From: Paraburkholderia monticola
GTDB taxonomy: Bacteria; Pseudomonadota; Gammaproteobacteria; Burkholderiales; Burkholderiaceae
Length of the DNA stretch: 64,000 nt
Reading direction: 5' to 3'
Assembly: GCF_001580545.1 (NCBI RefSeq)
Contig: NZ_LRBG01000002.1
Coordinates: 124,001-188,000 of the forward strand
In this document: positions 51,122 through 60,102 of the stretch, one piece after another
Numbering within the stretch: position 1 is the first letter of the stretch
Layout of the letters: the number at the start of each line of letters is the position of its first letter
Notes under the pieces: generated by a model
Seen by the model: the letters and a program-made list of their open reading frames with translations, nothing else
Databases searched by the model: none
Told to the model about the DNA's origin: nothing
Translations under genes and position numbers: made by a program

Positions 51122-53341
51122 ATGAACCAAAGCAGTGCACCATTCGATAGCCGGAACAACAACAGCGAACATCCGCCGGCAGGCTTCGCGAATTATCTGG
51201 ATGCGCTGTATGACAACCGCAAGCTGATTTCCATCACGACGGCCATCGCGGTCGCACTGGGGATCGGCTATTCGGTTTTCTCCCAACCCGTCTATCGCGC
51301 GGACATTCTCGTGCAGGTCGAGGAGAACGCAGGTACCTCGTCCAAGAGCGTGATCGGGGACGTGTCGGCGATGTTCGACGTGAAGACCGCGACCTCCGGC
51401 GAGGCGCAAGTGATCGGCTCGCGCATGGTGGTGGGGCCAGCGGTCGATAAGCTCAACCTGGACATCCAGGCGACGCCGCGCTACTACCCGATATTCGGCA
51501 GCTGGCTCGCGCGTCATTCCGATAGTCTGTCGACGCCCGGACCGCACGGCTATGTGTACGGCAGCGAGCGTATCGAGGTGTCGAAATTCGATCTGCCCGA
51601 AGAGCTGTTCGACCGGCCGTTCGTGCTGAGGATGGGCGAGGGATCGAACTACGAACTGCAGTACGGCAAGCTGAAGCTCGACGGCACGGTCGGCCAGCCG
51701 CTGAACGCGACGACCAACTACGGGCCGCTCACGCTGCTCGTCGACCGCATCGAGGCGAAGCCGGGCGCGACCTTCGAGCTGCGCCGCGAAGCCGCGCTGT
51801 CGACGACCGAAAAGCTCCGCAAAGATCTGACGATCTCCGAAAAAGGCAAGGAATCCGACATTCTCGGCGTCTCGCTCGAAGGCAGCGATCCGAAGAAGAT
51901 CAGCTCGATTCTCGCGACCATCGCGGGCGAGTATGTCAGCCAGAACGTGAAGCGCAAGTCCGAGGAAGCCGAGCGTTCGATCCGCTTCCTCGAACTGCAG
52001 CTTCCGGAACTGCATCAGCAGCTTTCCACGTCTGAAACGCGCTTCAACGACTTCCGCGCGAAGCACGGCACCGTCGATCTCGGCGAGGAAGCGACTAACC
52101 TGCTGCAACTGTCGGTTCAGGCGCAGACGCGCCTCGCCGAACTCGAACAGAAGCGCAATGAATTGCTGTCGCGCTTCACCGACCAGCATCCGGCCGTGCA
52201 ATCGGTCAATGCGCAGTTGAATGCCGCGCGCCAGGAAGCGAGAGATCTCGCGAACCGCACTCAGGCGCTGCCGCCGCTCGAGCAGAACGTGCTGCGCCTG
52301 CAGCGCGACGTGCAGGTCGGCACCGAGCTCGACACGTCTTTGCGCAATACGCTCGAACAACTGAAGCTGATCAAGGCGGGCAAGGCCGGCAACGTGCGCA
52401 TTCTCGATGCCGCCGTCGCACCCGATAAGCCGGTGCGGCCCAAGCCGCTCCTGATCATCACCGCGGCGATGATGCTGGGCGTGTTCGTCGGCGTGGTGAT
52501 CTCGCTCGTGCGTCAGCGTCTGTTCGACGCGATCGACGATCCGTACGAAGTCGAGCTGCGCACCGGTTTGCCGGTCTATGCGAGCGTGCCGTTCAGCCGT
52601 CAGGAAGAGCGCTTCGCGCAAAGCCGCCGCCGTTCGGATGCGAAGGCGCTCGTGCTCGCCGGCGAAGCGGTGATCGACCCGGCCATCGAAAGTCTGCGCG
52701 GCTTTCGCACCGCGCTCGAATTCACGATGACCAAGGCGCGCAACCATATCGTGCTGATCACGGGCCCGACGCCGGGCATCGGCAAGTCGTTCGTGTCGCT
52801 GAATCTCGCCGCGGTGATCGGCGCGACCGGCAAGCGCGTGCTGCTGGTCGACGGCGACCTGCGCCGCGGCTTCCTGCATCGCCATCTCGGCGGCGAACGC
52901 GGCCCGGGCCTGTCCGATCTGATCCAGGGCTCGTACCGCCCCGAGGAGCTGATTCGCCCGACCCGCTTCCAGGGCGTCGATTTCATCGCGAGCGGCCGCC
53001 AGGTGGCGAGCCCAAGCGACGTGTTGTCGAACACACGGCTCGATTCGATCCTGCGCCAGGTCGCGACCGGCTACGACGTCGTGCTGCTCGACGGTCCGCC
53101 GGTGCTGCTCGCCTCCGACGCGGTGCGGCTCGCCTGCGTGGCCGGTACGACGTTCTTCGTCGCGCGTCAGGGCACCACGGGCATCGGCGAGCTGCGCGAG
53201 TCGGTCCGGCAGATGCAGAAAGTCGGCCTGCCGGTGCGCGGCGTGATCATGAATGGACTGAAGATGCGTCCGGGACGCTATAGCTACGGCTACGGACGCT
53301 ATCGCTACGCGGCCTACATCTACAAACCGTACGACCGCTAG
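51122..53341 (+). CDS. Polysaccharide co-polymerase / bacterial tyrosine kinase (Wzc-like)
   Basis: The 739-residue inner-membrane protein controls chain length and export of a capsular or exopolysaccharide. It has an N-terminal Wzz domain with TM1 (about 34-54), a long periplasmic coiled-coil region with GNVR-like part, TM2 (about 442-463), and a cytoplasmic BY-kinase: Walker A GPTPGIGKSF (about 547-556), A' VLLVDGDLRRG, Walker B VVLLDGPPVL. The last 21 residues contain eight tyrosines, the autophosphorylation cluster. GGGAGAA precedes ATG 51122. No cognate phosphatase or Wza in the window. Confidence 0.93.
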   Translation: MNQSSAPFDSRNNNSEHPPAGFANYLDALYDNRKLISITTAIAVALGIGYSVFSQPVYRADILVQVEENAGTSSKSVIGDVSAMFDVKTATSGEAQVIGSRMVVGPAVDKLNLDIQATPRYYPIFGSWLARHSDSLSTPGPHGYVYGSERIEVSKFDLPEELFDRPFVLRMGEGSNYELQYGKLKLDGTVGQPLNATTNYGPLTLLVDRIEAKPGATFELRREAALSTTEKLRKDLTISEKGKESDILGVSLEGSDPKKISSILATIAGEYVSQNVKRKSEEAERSIRFLELQLPELHQQLSTSETRFNDFRAKHGTVDLGEEATNLLQLSVQAQTRLAELEQKRNELLSRFTDQHPAVQSVNAQLNAARQEARDLANRTQALPPLEQNVLRLQRDVQVGTELDTSLRNTLEQLKLIKAGKAGNVRILDAAVAPDKPVRPKPLLIITAAMMLGVFVGVVISLVRQRLFDAIDDPYEVELRTGLPVYASVPFSRQEERFAQSRRRSDAKALVLAGEAVIDPAIESLRGFRTALEFTMTKARNHIVLITGPTPGIGKSFVSLNLAAVIGATGKRVLLVDGDLRRGFLHRHLGGERGPGLSDLIQGSYRPEELIRPTRFQGVDFIASGRQVASPSDVLSNTRLDSILRQVATGYDVVLLDGPPVLLASDAVRLACVAGTTFFVARQGTTGIGELRESVRQMQKVGLPVRGVIMNGLKMRPGRYSYGYGRYRYAAYIYKPYDR

Positions 53342-53480
53342 ACCCGGGTGCCCGCTACGCGCCCGCGGCGCGGGGCGTAGCGCGAAATGGACCGATTAGA
53401 AGAAAAGCAACATGCCGATGCAAAGGAATTTTACGGCGGCGCTAGTCGAGCGCATGCCGTACAGGCAAGGGACAACTCGG

Positions 53481-54581
53481 ATGAAACAGCTATTTGTCAC
53501 GCCTTTTCTGCCCCAGAAAAACGCGCCGCAAGCTGGCCACCGTCTGGCCTACGACTTCCTGACCAAACTGGGCGCCGAGTCGGAGCTCGACGTGCTGATC
53601 CTGTCGCGCACGCCGGTCGACGAAAAAAACATCGAGTTTCGCGCGAACGTTCGCAACGTCTACATCAAGTACGTGAGCCGCTTCGACATGATCCCGTCGT
53701 TCATCGCCAATCCGCTGACGTTTTCGCCGCGCCTGTTCTCGCGCTATACCTCCGCGATCGGCAGGTTCATTTGCGAGCTCATCGAGAAGAACCGTTACGA
53801 CACGGTTCAGCTCGAGTTTTCGCAATGCTTTGCGTATGCGCTGGATCTGCGCCGCCGCTTCCACGACGGCGTGAAGATCGTGATGGGCGTGCACGACGTG
53901 CAGATCCAGGTCGTGCTGCGGATCAAAAGCCTCGAGGGCTGGCTGTTCGCGCGCCAGACTTTCGCGCTCGAGCAGCGCCTGCTGAAGCTCGCCGACACGG
54001 TGCGCGTGCTGTCGAACAAAGACGGACACCTGATCAGCGGCCTCTACCCAGGGATCGGCGCGGTGCAGGTCGTGCCGATTCCGCTGCCGGGCTTTCTGAA
54101 GGACGTGCGGCGCTCCAAAGACACGATCGAGAAAGGCAACATCCTGTTCTGGGGGGCGATGCAACGCCGCGAGAACGAAGAGGCGCTGCTCAATTTCGTC
54201 GACTCGATCTTTCTGCCGCTGCGCCGCCGCGGTCTTCAACTGAAGCTGTTCGTGGTCGGCTCCGATCCGAGCGAGCGCGTGAAGCGCCTGAATAGCGACG
54301 ATATCTGCGTGACCGGCTTCGTCGAAAATCCCGGCAAGTACTTCGAGTCCGCCGATATCGGCGTGGTGCCGCTGCTCTCGGGCGCCGGCGTCAAGCTGAA
54401 GACGCTCGAAATGCTCGCAGCGAAGCTGCCGGTCGTGTCGACGCCGCTCGGCGCGGAGGGTGTCGAGCACGACGGCACCTTGCTCAACATCTGCGAGATC
54501 GACGAGTTCCCGGCGGTGATCGAGCGGATGTACCGCGGCGATCCGGTCAACGTGAACGCCCCCGTGGCGTATCAGGCGTGA
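53481..54581 (+). CDS. Glycosyltransferase (GT4-like)
   Basis: The 366-residue protein has a GT-B pattern: MKQLFVTPFLPQKNAPQAGH, VQLEFSQCFAYALDLRRRF, VKIVMGVHDVQIQVVLRIKS, and a C-terminal donor domain ILFWGAMQRRENEEALLNFV with DIGVVPLLSGAGVKLKTLEM. ATG 53481 has AAGGGA about 8 nt upstream; an in-frame ATG at 53412 has none. Four bases separate its stop from the next gene. Donor unknown. Confidence 0.85.
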   Translation: MKQLFVTPFLPQKNAPQAGHRLAYDFLTKLGAESELDVLILSRTPVDEKNIEFRANVRNVYIKYVSRFDMIPSFIANPLTFSPRLFSRYTSAIGRFICELIEKNRYDTVQLEFSQCFAYALDLRRRFHDGVKIVMGVHDVQIQVVLRIKSLEGWLFARQTFALEQRLLKLADTVRVLSNKDGHLISGLYPGIGAVQVVPIPLPGFLKDVRRSKDTIEKGNILFWGAMQRRENEEALLNFVDSIFLPLRRRGLQLKLFVVGSDPSERVKRLNSDDICVTGFVENPGKYFESADIGVVPLLSGAGVKLKTLEMLAAKLPVVSTPLGAEGVEHDGTLLNICEIDEFPAVIERMYRGDPVNVNAPVAYQA

Positions 54582-54585
54582 TGCC

Positions 54586-55791
54586 ATGATCGCAACCATC
54601 GCCTACCTGCTCGCCGTCGTGCTGTGCGCGTCACGCGGCGTGCTCGAGTACCTGATCGGCAAGGACGCCGCCTATCTGATCCAGGTCGGCGGCATCGTCG
54701 GGCTGCTCGTGTGGTACATCTCGCCGACGGCGATTGCCGCTTACTTCCGCGAGGAAGGACGCTTGTCGTTCGGTCTGCTGGTGGGCATGGTGTTCTCGGT
54801 CGGGCTGTCGGTCGTCGCGACGCTCGCGGTCACCGATCAGCTCGGGCTCGCCTATCTGTTCGTCTTCATCTTCACGCTGTTCATCTATTTCTACACGATC
54901 TCGAACTACCAGAAGCGCTTCGTGCGGCCGCGCGTCGCGTATGTGGGGCTGGTGCTGTTCGCGCTGATCGAAGCGGGTGTCGCGCTCGCGCAGCAGCAGA
55001 ACGTCTTCCCGCTCGATCTGCCTGGCTCGACCTACGGCTTCGACAATCTGCGCGCGCCGGCGCTGACCGGCAGCTATCTGCACTACCCGCTGTTCGTCGC
55101 GATTGCCGCGTCACTGTGCGGCGTCGATTATCTGGTGCGCAAGAACGTGTTGTCGGGCCTCGCGTGCGCGGTGCTCAGCTTCGCGATTTTCTCGGCGCTG
55201 TCGCGCAGCGGCATGCTGATCATTCTCGGCACGTTTGGGCTCGCGTTCCTGCAAGGGCCGATCCAGTTCATCACGAGAAACGCGAAGCTGATCATCGTCA
55301 CCGTGTTTGCCACGATGGCGCTGATGATCTTCGGGGTCGCGATAAGCAGTCAGAACGACAGTGTCGTCAACGTCGGCACCGAACGGATGATGGGCGCAAC
55401 CGATCTGGAGTCCGACGGCAACGACGGCCGCACCGAGGCATGGGAGAAGGCCAAGTCGCTCGCGGTGCCGGCCAACCTGATCACCGGCACGTATTTCGGG
55501 CTCGTCACGAACTCGGCACCCGACCCGGTGAAACAGGAATTCGGCATCGTCGAGTCGAGCGTGCTGCAGCAGATCCTGAACATCGGCCTGATGGGCGCGA
55601 TCTTCTATTTCGGCGTGCTGATTTCGGTGACGAAACTCGCAAGCAAAGAAAGCCGCATTTCGCTTTGTATTTGGGCCGCCTTATTTCAAACGTCCTTCTA
55701 TCAATCGATCGAAGTGATTCCGTTTGTCTTCATCCTGATGACACTGCCCGTGTTCGATTACGTCGACGGACCGCGTCGAGACAGCGCGTAG
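54586..55791 (+). CDS. O-antigen ligase/polymerase-like membrane protein (Wzy candidate)
   Basis: The 401-residue protein has about ten hydrophobic helices and a large periplasmic loop (about 260-320) with GTERMMGATDLESDGNDGRT and AWEKAKSLAVPANLITGTYF, resembling Wzy_C/WaaL-type proteins that polymerise lipid-linked repeats. ALSRSGMLIILGTFGLAF has the RxGM-type residues seen in this family. In an EPS locus a polymerase role is more likely than ligation to lipid A. Tightly coupled to the preceding glycosyltransferase. Confidence 0.8.
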   Translation: MIATIAYLLAVVLCASRGVLEYLIGKDAAYLIQVGGIVGLLVWYISPTAIAAYFREEGRLSFGLLVGMVFSVGLSVVATLAVTDQLGLAYLFVFIFTLFIYFYTISNYQKRFVRPRVAYVGLVLFALIEAGVALAQQQNVFPLDLPGSTYGFDNLRAPALTGSYLHYPLFVAIAASLCGVDYLVRKNVLSGLACAVLSFAIFSALSRSGMLIILGTFGLAFLQGPIQFITRNAKLIIVTVFATMALMIFGVAISSQNDSVVNVGTERMMGATDLESDGNDGRTEAWEKAKSLAVPANLITGTYFGLVTNSAPDPVKQEFGIVESSVLQQILNIGLMGAIFYFGVLISVTKLASKESRISLCIWAALFQTSFYQSIEVIPFVFILMTLPVFDYVDGPRRDSA

Positions 55792-55952
55792 CGAACGCAA
55801 GGCAGTGCGTGCCGGATCGTTTGCCTCGCGCAGACGAGTAGTGGGTAGTGGGTGTCGGTAGTTCGCGCGAAGAGCGCGAAGCAAGGGGAAAAAACATGAA
55901 AGCCGTGTTTGGGGGTATTCCACGAACACCTGATGTAAAGCAGGAGGTGGGG

Positions 55953-56867
55953 ATGAACCTGAAGGGAACGTTTAGCGTGGTGATCGTCAACTACAACACG
56001 CCAAAACTGGTCGGAAATTGCGTGCGTTCCGTGCTTGAACTTTCGATTGCGGATAAGGAGGACATCGTCGTCGTGGATAACGCTTCCCCCGATAATTCGT
56101 TTTCCTATCTGAGGGAAACGCTTCCGCCGGGCGTCAGACTTGTCAGGACGTCGATCAATCGCGGTTTCGGGGCAGGCGTCAATTTCGGCATGGTCGGATG
56201 TCTGCGCGAGCTCGTGCTCGTGTTGAACCCGGACACCTATTTCGTCGACGCATCGCTCGAAAGCGCGTTGACGTTGTTCGACATGGAGAAGGATGTCGGC
56301 CTGGTCGGTCTCGATCTGGTCTATCCGGATGGCGAGCGGCAGTTTTCCGCGCGGCGCTTTTATTCGCTGCTCGACATACTCGGCCGGCGCTCGCCGCTCG
56401 GACGCCTGCAGGCGTTCAAGCGCCGCATCGACAACCACCTGATGCGCGAGGCCTGGGGCGCGGGCACGCCGTTCGAAGCCGACTGGGTGCTGGGCACTGG
56501 GTTTATCGTGCGGCGCGCGTTGTTCGGCGAACTCGGCGGCATGGACGAGCACTTCTTCCTCTATATGGAAGACGTCGATTTTTGCGCGCGTATCTGGCAG
56601 GCGGGCTACCGCGTGCTGTGCGTGCCGGGTGCGCGACTCACGCACGAGCATCAGCGCGCGTCGGCCGCGGGCTTTCTGAGCAAGGCGGGACGCCGTCATA
56701 TGAACAGCTTGTGGCGTTTCAGCCGCAAGTATCACGTGCCGCTGTTCAGGCCGCCTGGCGTGCAGGGCTTGATGCGCGGCGCGAAAGCGCGGCCGCTGCC
56801 GGTGCCCGTGACGCTCAGCACACGTTCGGCATCCGCCGAGCCGCCGCGAAGCATCACGGTGGAGTGA
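55953..56867 (+). CDS. Glycosyltransferase family 2 protein
   Basis: The 304-residue GT-A enzyme begins FSVVIVNYNTPKLVGNCVRS, with VVVDNASPDNSF, FGAGVNFGMVGCLRELVLVLNPD (the DxD-like NPDT) and FLYMEDVDFCARIWQAGYRV, the ED(x)D(F) catalytic base motif. It is similar to rhamnosyltransferase-type GT2 proteins. ATG 55953 has AGGAGG 5 nt upstream. ATG 55896 in the same frame also has AAGGGGA and would add 19 residues, so the true start is open. Confidence 0.9.
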   Translation: MNLKGTFSVVIVNYNTPKLVGNCVRSVLELSIADKEDIVVVDNASPDNSFSYLRETLPPGVRLVRTSINRGFGAGVNFGMVGCLRELVLVLNPDTYFVDASLESALTLFDMEKDVGLVGLDLVYPDGERQFSARRFYSLLDILGRRSPLGRLQAFKRRIDNHLMREAWGAGTPFEADWVLGTGFIVRRALFGELGGMDEHFFLYMEDVDFCARIWQAGYRVLCVPGARLTHEHQRASAAGFLSKAGRRHMNSLWRFSRKYHVPLFRPPGVQGLMRGAKARPLPVPVTLSTRSASAEPPRSITVE

Positions 56868-56925
56868 CGCGCATCGACATGTCGACGCGAAAAAAGAACG
56901 GAGTCATGCAATGGGGGCGGAATAG

Positions 56926-58662
56926 ATGAAGACCCGGCGACAGGCGCTCAAGACGTTCCTGCTCGGCGGCCTGGCCGGGGCAAGCGCAAGCACAGCCGAT
57001 CTTGGCGTCGCGCGCGCGGCGGGGCGGGCGTTGCGCGAGCACGATGCGATCGCGGGTACGGCGGATGGCGGGGGCGGCGGCGCGGGCGGCATCCTGCGCG
57101 TCGCCGCGACCGTGCCTGAACGTGCCTCTTCTGAACCGTCCGCGCCGAGTTATCTGAAGACGCTCAGCGACATCGTCGCGGGACTGGAGGTCAGCGTCGC
57201 GCGTTTCGTGGACCCGCGCAAGCTGGCGGCGATCCAGCGCGGCGCGTCCGGCTACGATTGCGGCGTCGAACTCAGGGAGGCGTTCACGAGCGGCGCGCGC
57301 GGGCTGTATCTGCCGCGCGGCATCTGGCGTTACACCGGCGACCTCACCACCGCGAACGGCTCGAGACTGCGCGGCGACGGTGGCGGCGAATACGTCGTGA
57401 TCACCGATATCTCGATGGGTGCAACCGTGCTGGAGAGACAGGACCCGGGCGGCCCGACGTCGGCGGCGCTGACACTCGGCGACTCGGCGTTCGTCGAGCA
57501 TGTGCAGGTGCGCCCGGCGCATTACGACAAGGTCATCTACTACCTCGCCAACTATCCGGCCCATAGCGGCAATACGGCGATCGGCATTCACTTCGGCACC
57601 TCCGCCGGTGCGAGTCGTTGCACGGCGATCGGTTTTTCGCGCGCGGGCTACGAGCTCGGCGTGACGTCGACGCTCGAGCGCTGCTATGCGTACATGTGCG
57701 AGCGCGGCTTCTACGCAACCGAACATACCGACGGCTCGCTGATCAATTGCATCGGCATGTTCTGCCACACGGCCGGCGCGGATATCGTCGATAACTTCTG
57801 GCAGGTGATCGGCGGACGCTGGGAATGGAACGCGCGTCACGGCGTGATTCTCGGGGCGGAGTCGCTGATCGTCGGCGCGGTGTTCGATCGCAACGGCTTT
57901 GCTGGCGTCTATATGAAGAGCGGCAACTGGGGCAAGGTGGTGAACGGCAATTACTTCTCGCGCAACGGGTGCGGCGGCGACGGCAAGCTCGGCCGCTGGA
58001 AGTTCTCGGCGCGCGGGCATCCGTCGTACCTGGACGTGCCGCCCGGCCAGAGTTGCCACATCCAGGTCGATTACCAGCAGGCCGCGACGATCGTCGGCAA
58101 TCGCTACCGTCCCGGTCAGGACGACGAGAACGGCGGCTGCGATGGCCCGCAGTTCGTGTATGGGAGTACGACCGCGTCGGGCAGCACGCCGCTGAACGGC
58201 ATCACGATCCAGGGCAATTTCGGCGATCGCGCGGGCGATTCGATCGTCGGTTACGCCAAGGCATATCCGGGCGGTGGCGCGATTGCGGGCGGCAAGGACG
58301 CGAGCCTCGCGCATGCGCTGAATCTCGGCGTCGGCTACGAGCGCGGCGGCATCGCGGCGGCGCTGCATTGCGGCGACCAGGACGTGTCGCCCGAGACGAC
58401 CCGCATCACGGTCAACGTATTGCGCTCGACGTCCGGCCGCGTGGTGTTGCGCGTGGCCACGCGCGGCCATGCTTTGCTGGCCGAAATCCTGTTCGCAACC
58501 GACGCAACCGACGCCAACTACAAGACGGTCGTCAGCAATCTGATCGGCAATGCGGTAAAGAGCGCGGTGCTGAGCGCAAATAGCGAGGACGATCGCTACA
58601 ACAGGATCGATATCGCGCTGACGGAGCCTTCTTTCGTGTCGTATTCGGTTTTTTCGAGTTAA
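56926..58662 (+). CDS. Exported right-handed beta-helix (pectate-lyase-like) protein
   Basis: The 578-residue protein starts MKTRRQALKTFLLGGLAGAS, a twin-arginine-type signal (RRQALK), followed by a Gly-rich linker. The core has short repeating turns: LRGDGGGEYVVITDISMGAT, CTAIGFSRAGYELGVTSTLE, RCYAYMCERGFYATEHTDGS, LINCIGMFCHTAGADIVDNF and GKVVNGNYFSRNGCGG, typical of parallel beta-helix enzymes. Such proteins in EPS loci may be lyases, epimerases or hydrolases. No catalytic set can be named. GGCGGA is upstream of the ATG. Confidence 0.75.
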   Translation: MKTRRQALKTFLLGGLAGASASTADLGVARAAGRALREHDAIAGTADGGGGGAGGILRVAATVPERASSEPSAPSYLKTLSDIVAGLEVSVARFVDPRKLAAIQRGASGYDCGVELREAFTSGARGLYLPRGIWRYTGDLTTANGSRLRGDGGGEYVVITDISMGATVLERQDPGGPTSAALTLGDSAFVEHVQVRPAHYDKVIYYLANYPAHSGNTAIGIHFGTSAGASRCTAIGFSRAGYELGVTSTLERCYAYMCERGFYATEHTDGSLINCIGMFCHTAGADIVDNFWQVIGGRWEWNARHGVILGAESLIVGAVFDRNGFAGVYMKSGNWGKVVNGNYFSRNGCGGDGKLGRWKFSARGHPSYLDVPPGQSCHIQVDYQQAATIVGNRYRPGQDDENGGCDGPQFVYGSTTASGSTPLNGITIQGNFGDRAGDSIVGYAKAYPGGGAIAGGKDASLAHALNLGVGYERGGIAAALHCGDQDVSPETTRITVNVLRSTSGRVVLRVATRGHALLAEILFATDATDANYKTVVSNLIGNAVKSAVLSANSEDDRYNRIDIALTEPSFVSYSVFSS

Positions 58663-58694
58663 GTTCTTAATCGCCTACTGCAATCAGGACGACT

Positions 58695-59984
58695 GTGTCG
58701 ACGAGAAACGTCATCATCGCGCTGTATTCGGTGTACGCACTGAACTACGTGCTGCCGCTCGTTACGTTGCCGTATCTGTCGCACGTACTGGGGCCGGCCG
58801 GGTTGGGCGTGATCGGTTACGCGCAGTCGATTTCGCAGATTCTTCTCGTCGTCGTGGATTTCGGCTTCGGCCTGTCCAGCGCGCGCAAGGTGGCCGTATA
58901 CATCGATCAGCCCGAGGTGGTGAACCGCATCTACTGGTCGACCACGATCGGTCGCGCGATCCTCGCGTTGCTGTGCTCGCTGGTGCTGGTCGTCTGGGCG
59001 TTCGCCGGGCATATGTCGCCGCAGGAGCGCGGCGCGACGCTGCTGGGTTCGCTCGTGATCTGGGGCGGCGTGTTGACGCCCGGCTGCTTCTACGAAGGCA
59101 CGCAGCGTCTGCCCGTGCTCGCGGGCACGCTGCTCGCGACGCGCGTGGGTCTGCTGATTCCGCTGTTCCTGCTGGTCAAGAGCCACGACGACGTGATGCT
59201 CGCGGCCGCGCTGCAATATGCGCCGACCTTCGTGTGCGGTGTGATCCTGATGGGCGTGCTGATCTGGAAGCGCGAGATTCTGTTCAGCGTGCGGGTCGGC
59301 TGGGCCGACGTGATGGCCGAGGCGAGGGAGGCGTATCACATCTTTCTCGGCTCCGCGCTCACCTCCGTGTACATGTACGCGAACGTGATCATGTTGCGCA
59401 TGATCAGCGGCCCGGGCGCGGTCGGCTATTACGTCGCGGCCGAGCGGCTGACCAACGCGCTACGCGCGTGCACGGCGCCGGCCATCCAGGCGTTCTTTCC
59501 GAAGATCTGCGTTGCGTACGAACGCAACGACTTCACCTATATCCACAAGGTGAACCGCGGCTTCATGCTCGTGTTCGCGGCGTCGGCGGTGCTGATTCTG
59601 GTCGGCTTTACGGTGCTCGGCGAGTGGTTCGTCCGACGTTTTCTCGGCGAGGCGTTCGGCGAGACGTTCCGCATTCTGCGCATTCTCGTGTTCGTGCCGG
59701 CGATCGTCGGCATGACGACGACTCAGGTGATGCTGACGGTCATCGCCTCGGGCAATCAGTCGTTGCTCAAGCGGATCTATATCTACGGCGCGTTGTTCCA
59801 TCTGGTGCAGGCACCGATCAGCATTTACTTCTGGGGCGGCGTCGGCACCGCGTGCTCGGTGGCCGCGACCGAGTTGTTCATGCTGATCGGCGTGTACAAC
59901 GTGGCGAGCCGGATCAATCACGGACAGATCGCGGTGCGCTCGCAGGCGATGGTCAAGCAGGAGATGGCGGCGGAGCGGGAATAG
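58695..59984 (+). CDS. Oligosaccharide flippase (Wzx/RfbX family)
   Basis: The 429-residue protein has 12 predicted helices, starts ALYSVYALNYVLPLVTLPYL, and contains VDFGFGLSSARKVAVYID, YHIFLGSALTSVYMYANVIM and GAVGYYVAAERLTNALRACT, all typical of RfbX-like flippases that move undecaprenyl-linked repeat units across the inner membrane. The start is GTG 58695 with AGGA 5-6 nt upstream. It is the last gene of the second EPS operon. Confidence 0.92.
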   Translation: MSTRNVIIALYSVYALNYVLPLVTLPYLSHVLGPAGLGVIGYAQSISQILLVVVDFGFGLSSARKVAVYIDQPEVVNRIYWSTTIGRAILALLCSLVLVVWAFAGHMSPQERGATLLGSLVIWGGVLTPGCFYEGTQRLPVLAGTLLATRVGLLIPLFLLVKSHDDVMLAAALQYAPTFVCGVILMGVLIWKREILFSVRVGWADVMAEAREAYHIFLGSALTSVYMYANVIMLRMISGPGAVGYYVAAERLTNALRACTAPAIQAFFPKICVAYERNDFTYIHKVNRGFMLVFAASAVLILVGFTVLGEWFVRRFLGEAFGETFRILRILVFVPAIVGMTTTQVMLTVIASGNQSLLKRIYIYGALFHLVQAPISIYFWGGVGTACSVAATELFMLIGVYNVASRINHGQIAVRSQAMVKQEMAAERE

Positions 59985-60059
59985 CCGCGCCCGAGGGACG
60001 GCGGGAGTGACGGGCCGTGACACGCGTGGTGATAACCTCGCGCGTCGCGGCCTTCTTGT

Positions 60060-60094
60060 TTCAGCGACGCAAATTCAGCGACGCAAATTCAGCG
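60060..60094. repeat. Short tandem repeat, 14-bp unit, 2.5 copies
   Basis: TTCAGCGACGCAAA occurs twice back-to-back (60060-60073 and 60074-60087) and is followed by TTCAGCG. It lies in the convergent gap between the flippase gene and an MFS gene and is just outside the coding sequence. Confidence 0.9.
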
Positions 60095-60102
60095 CCACGC
60101 GC

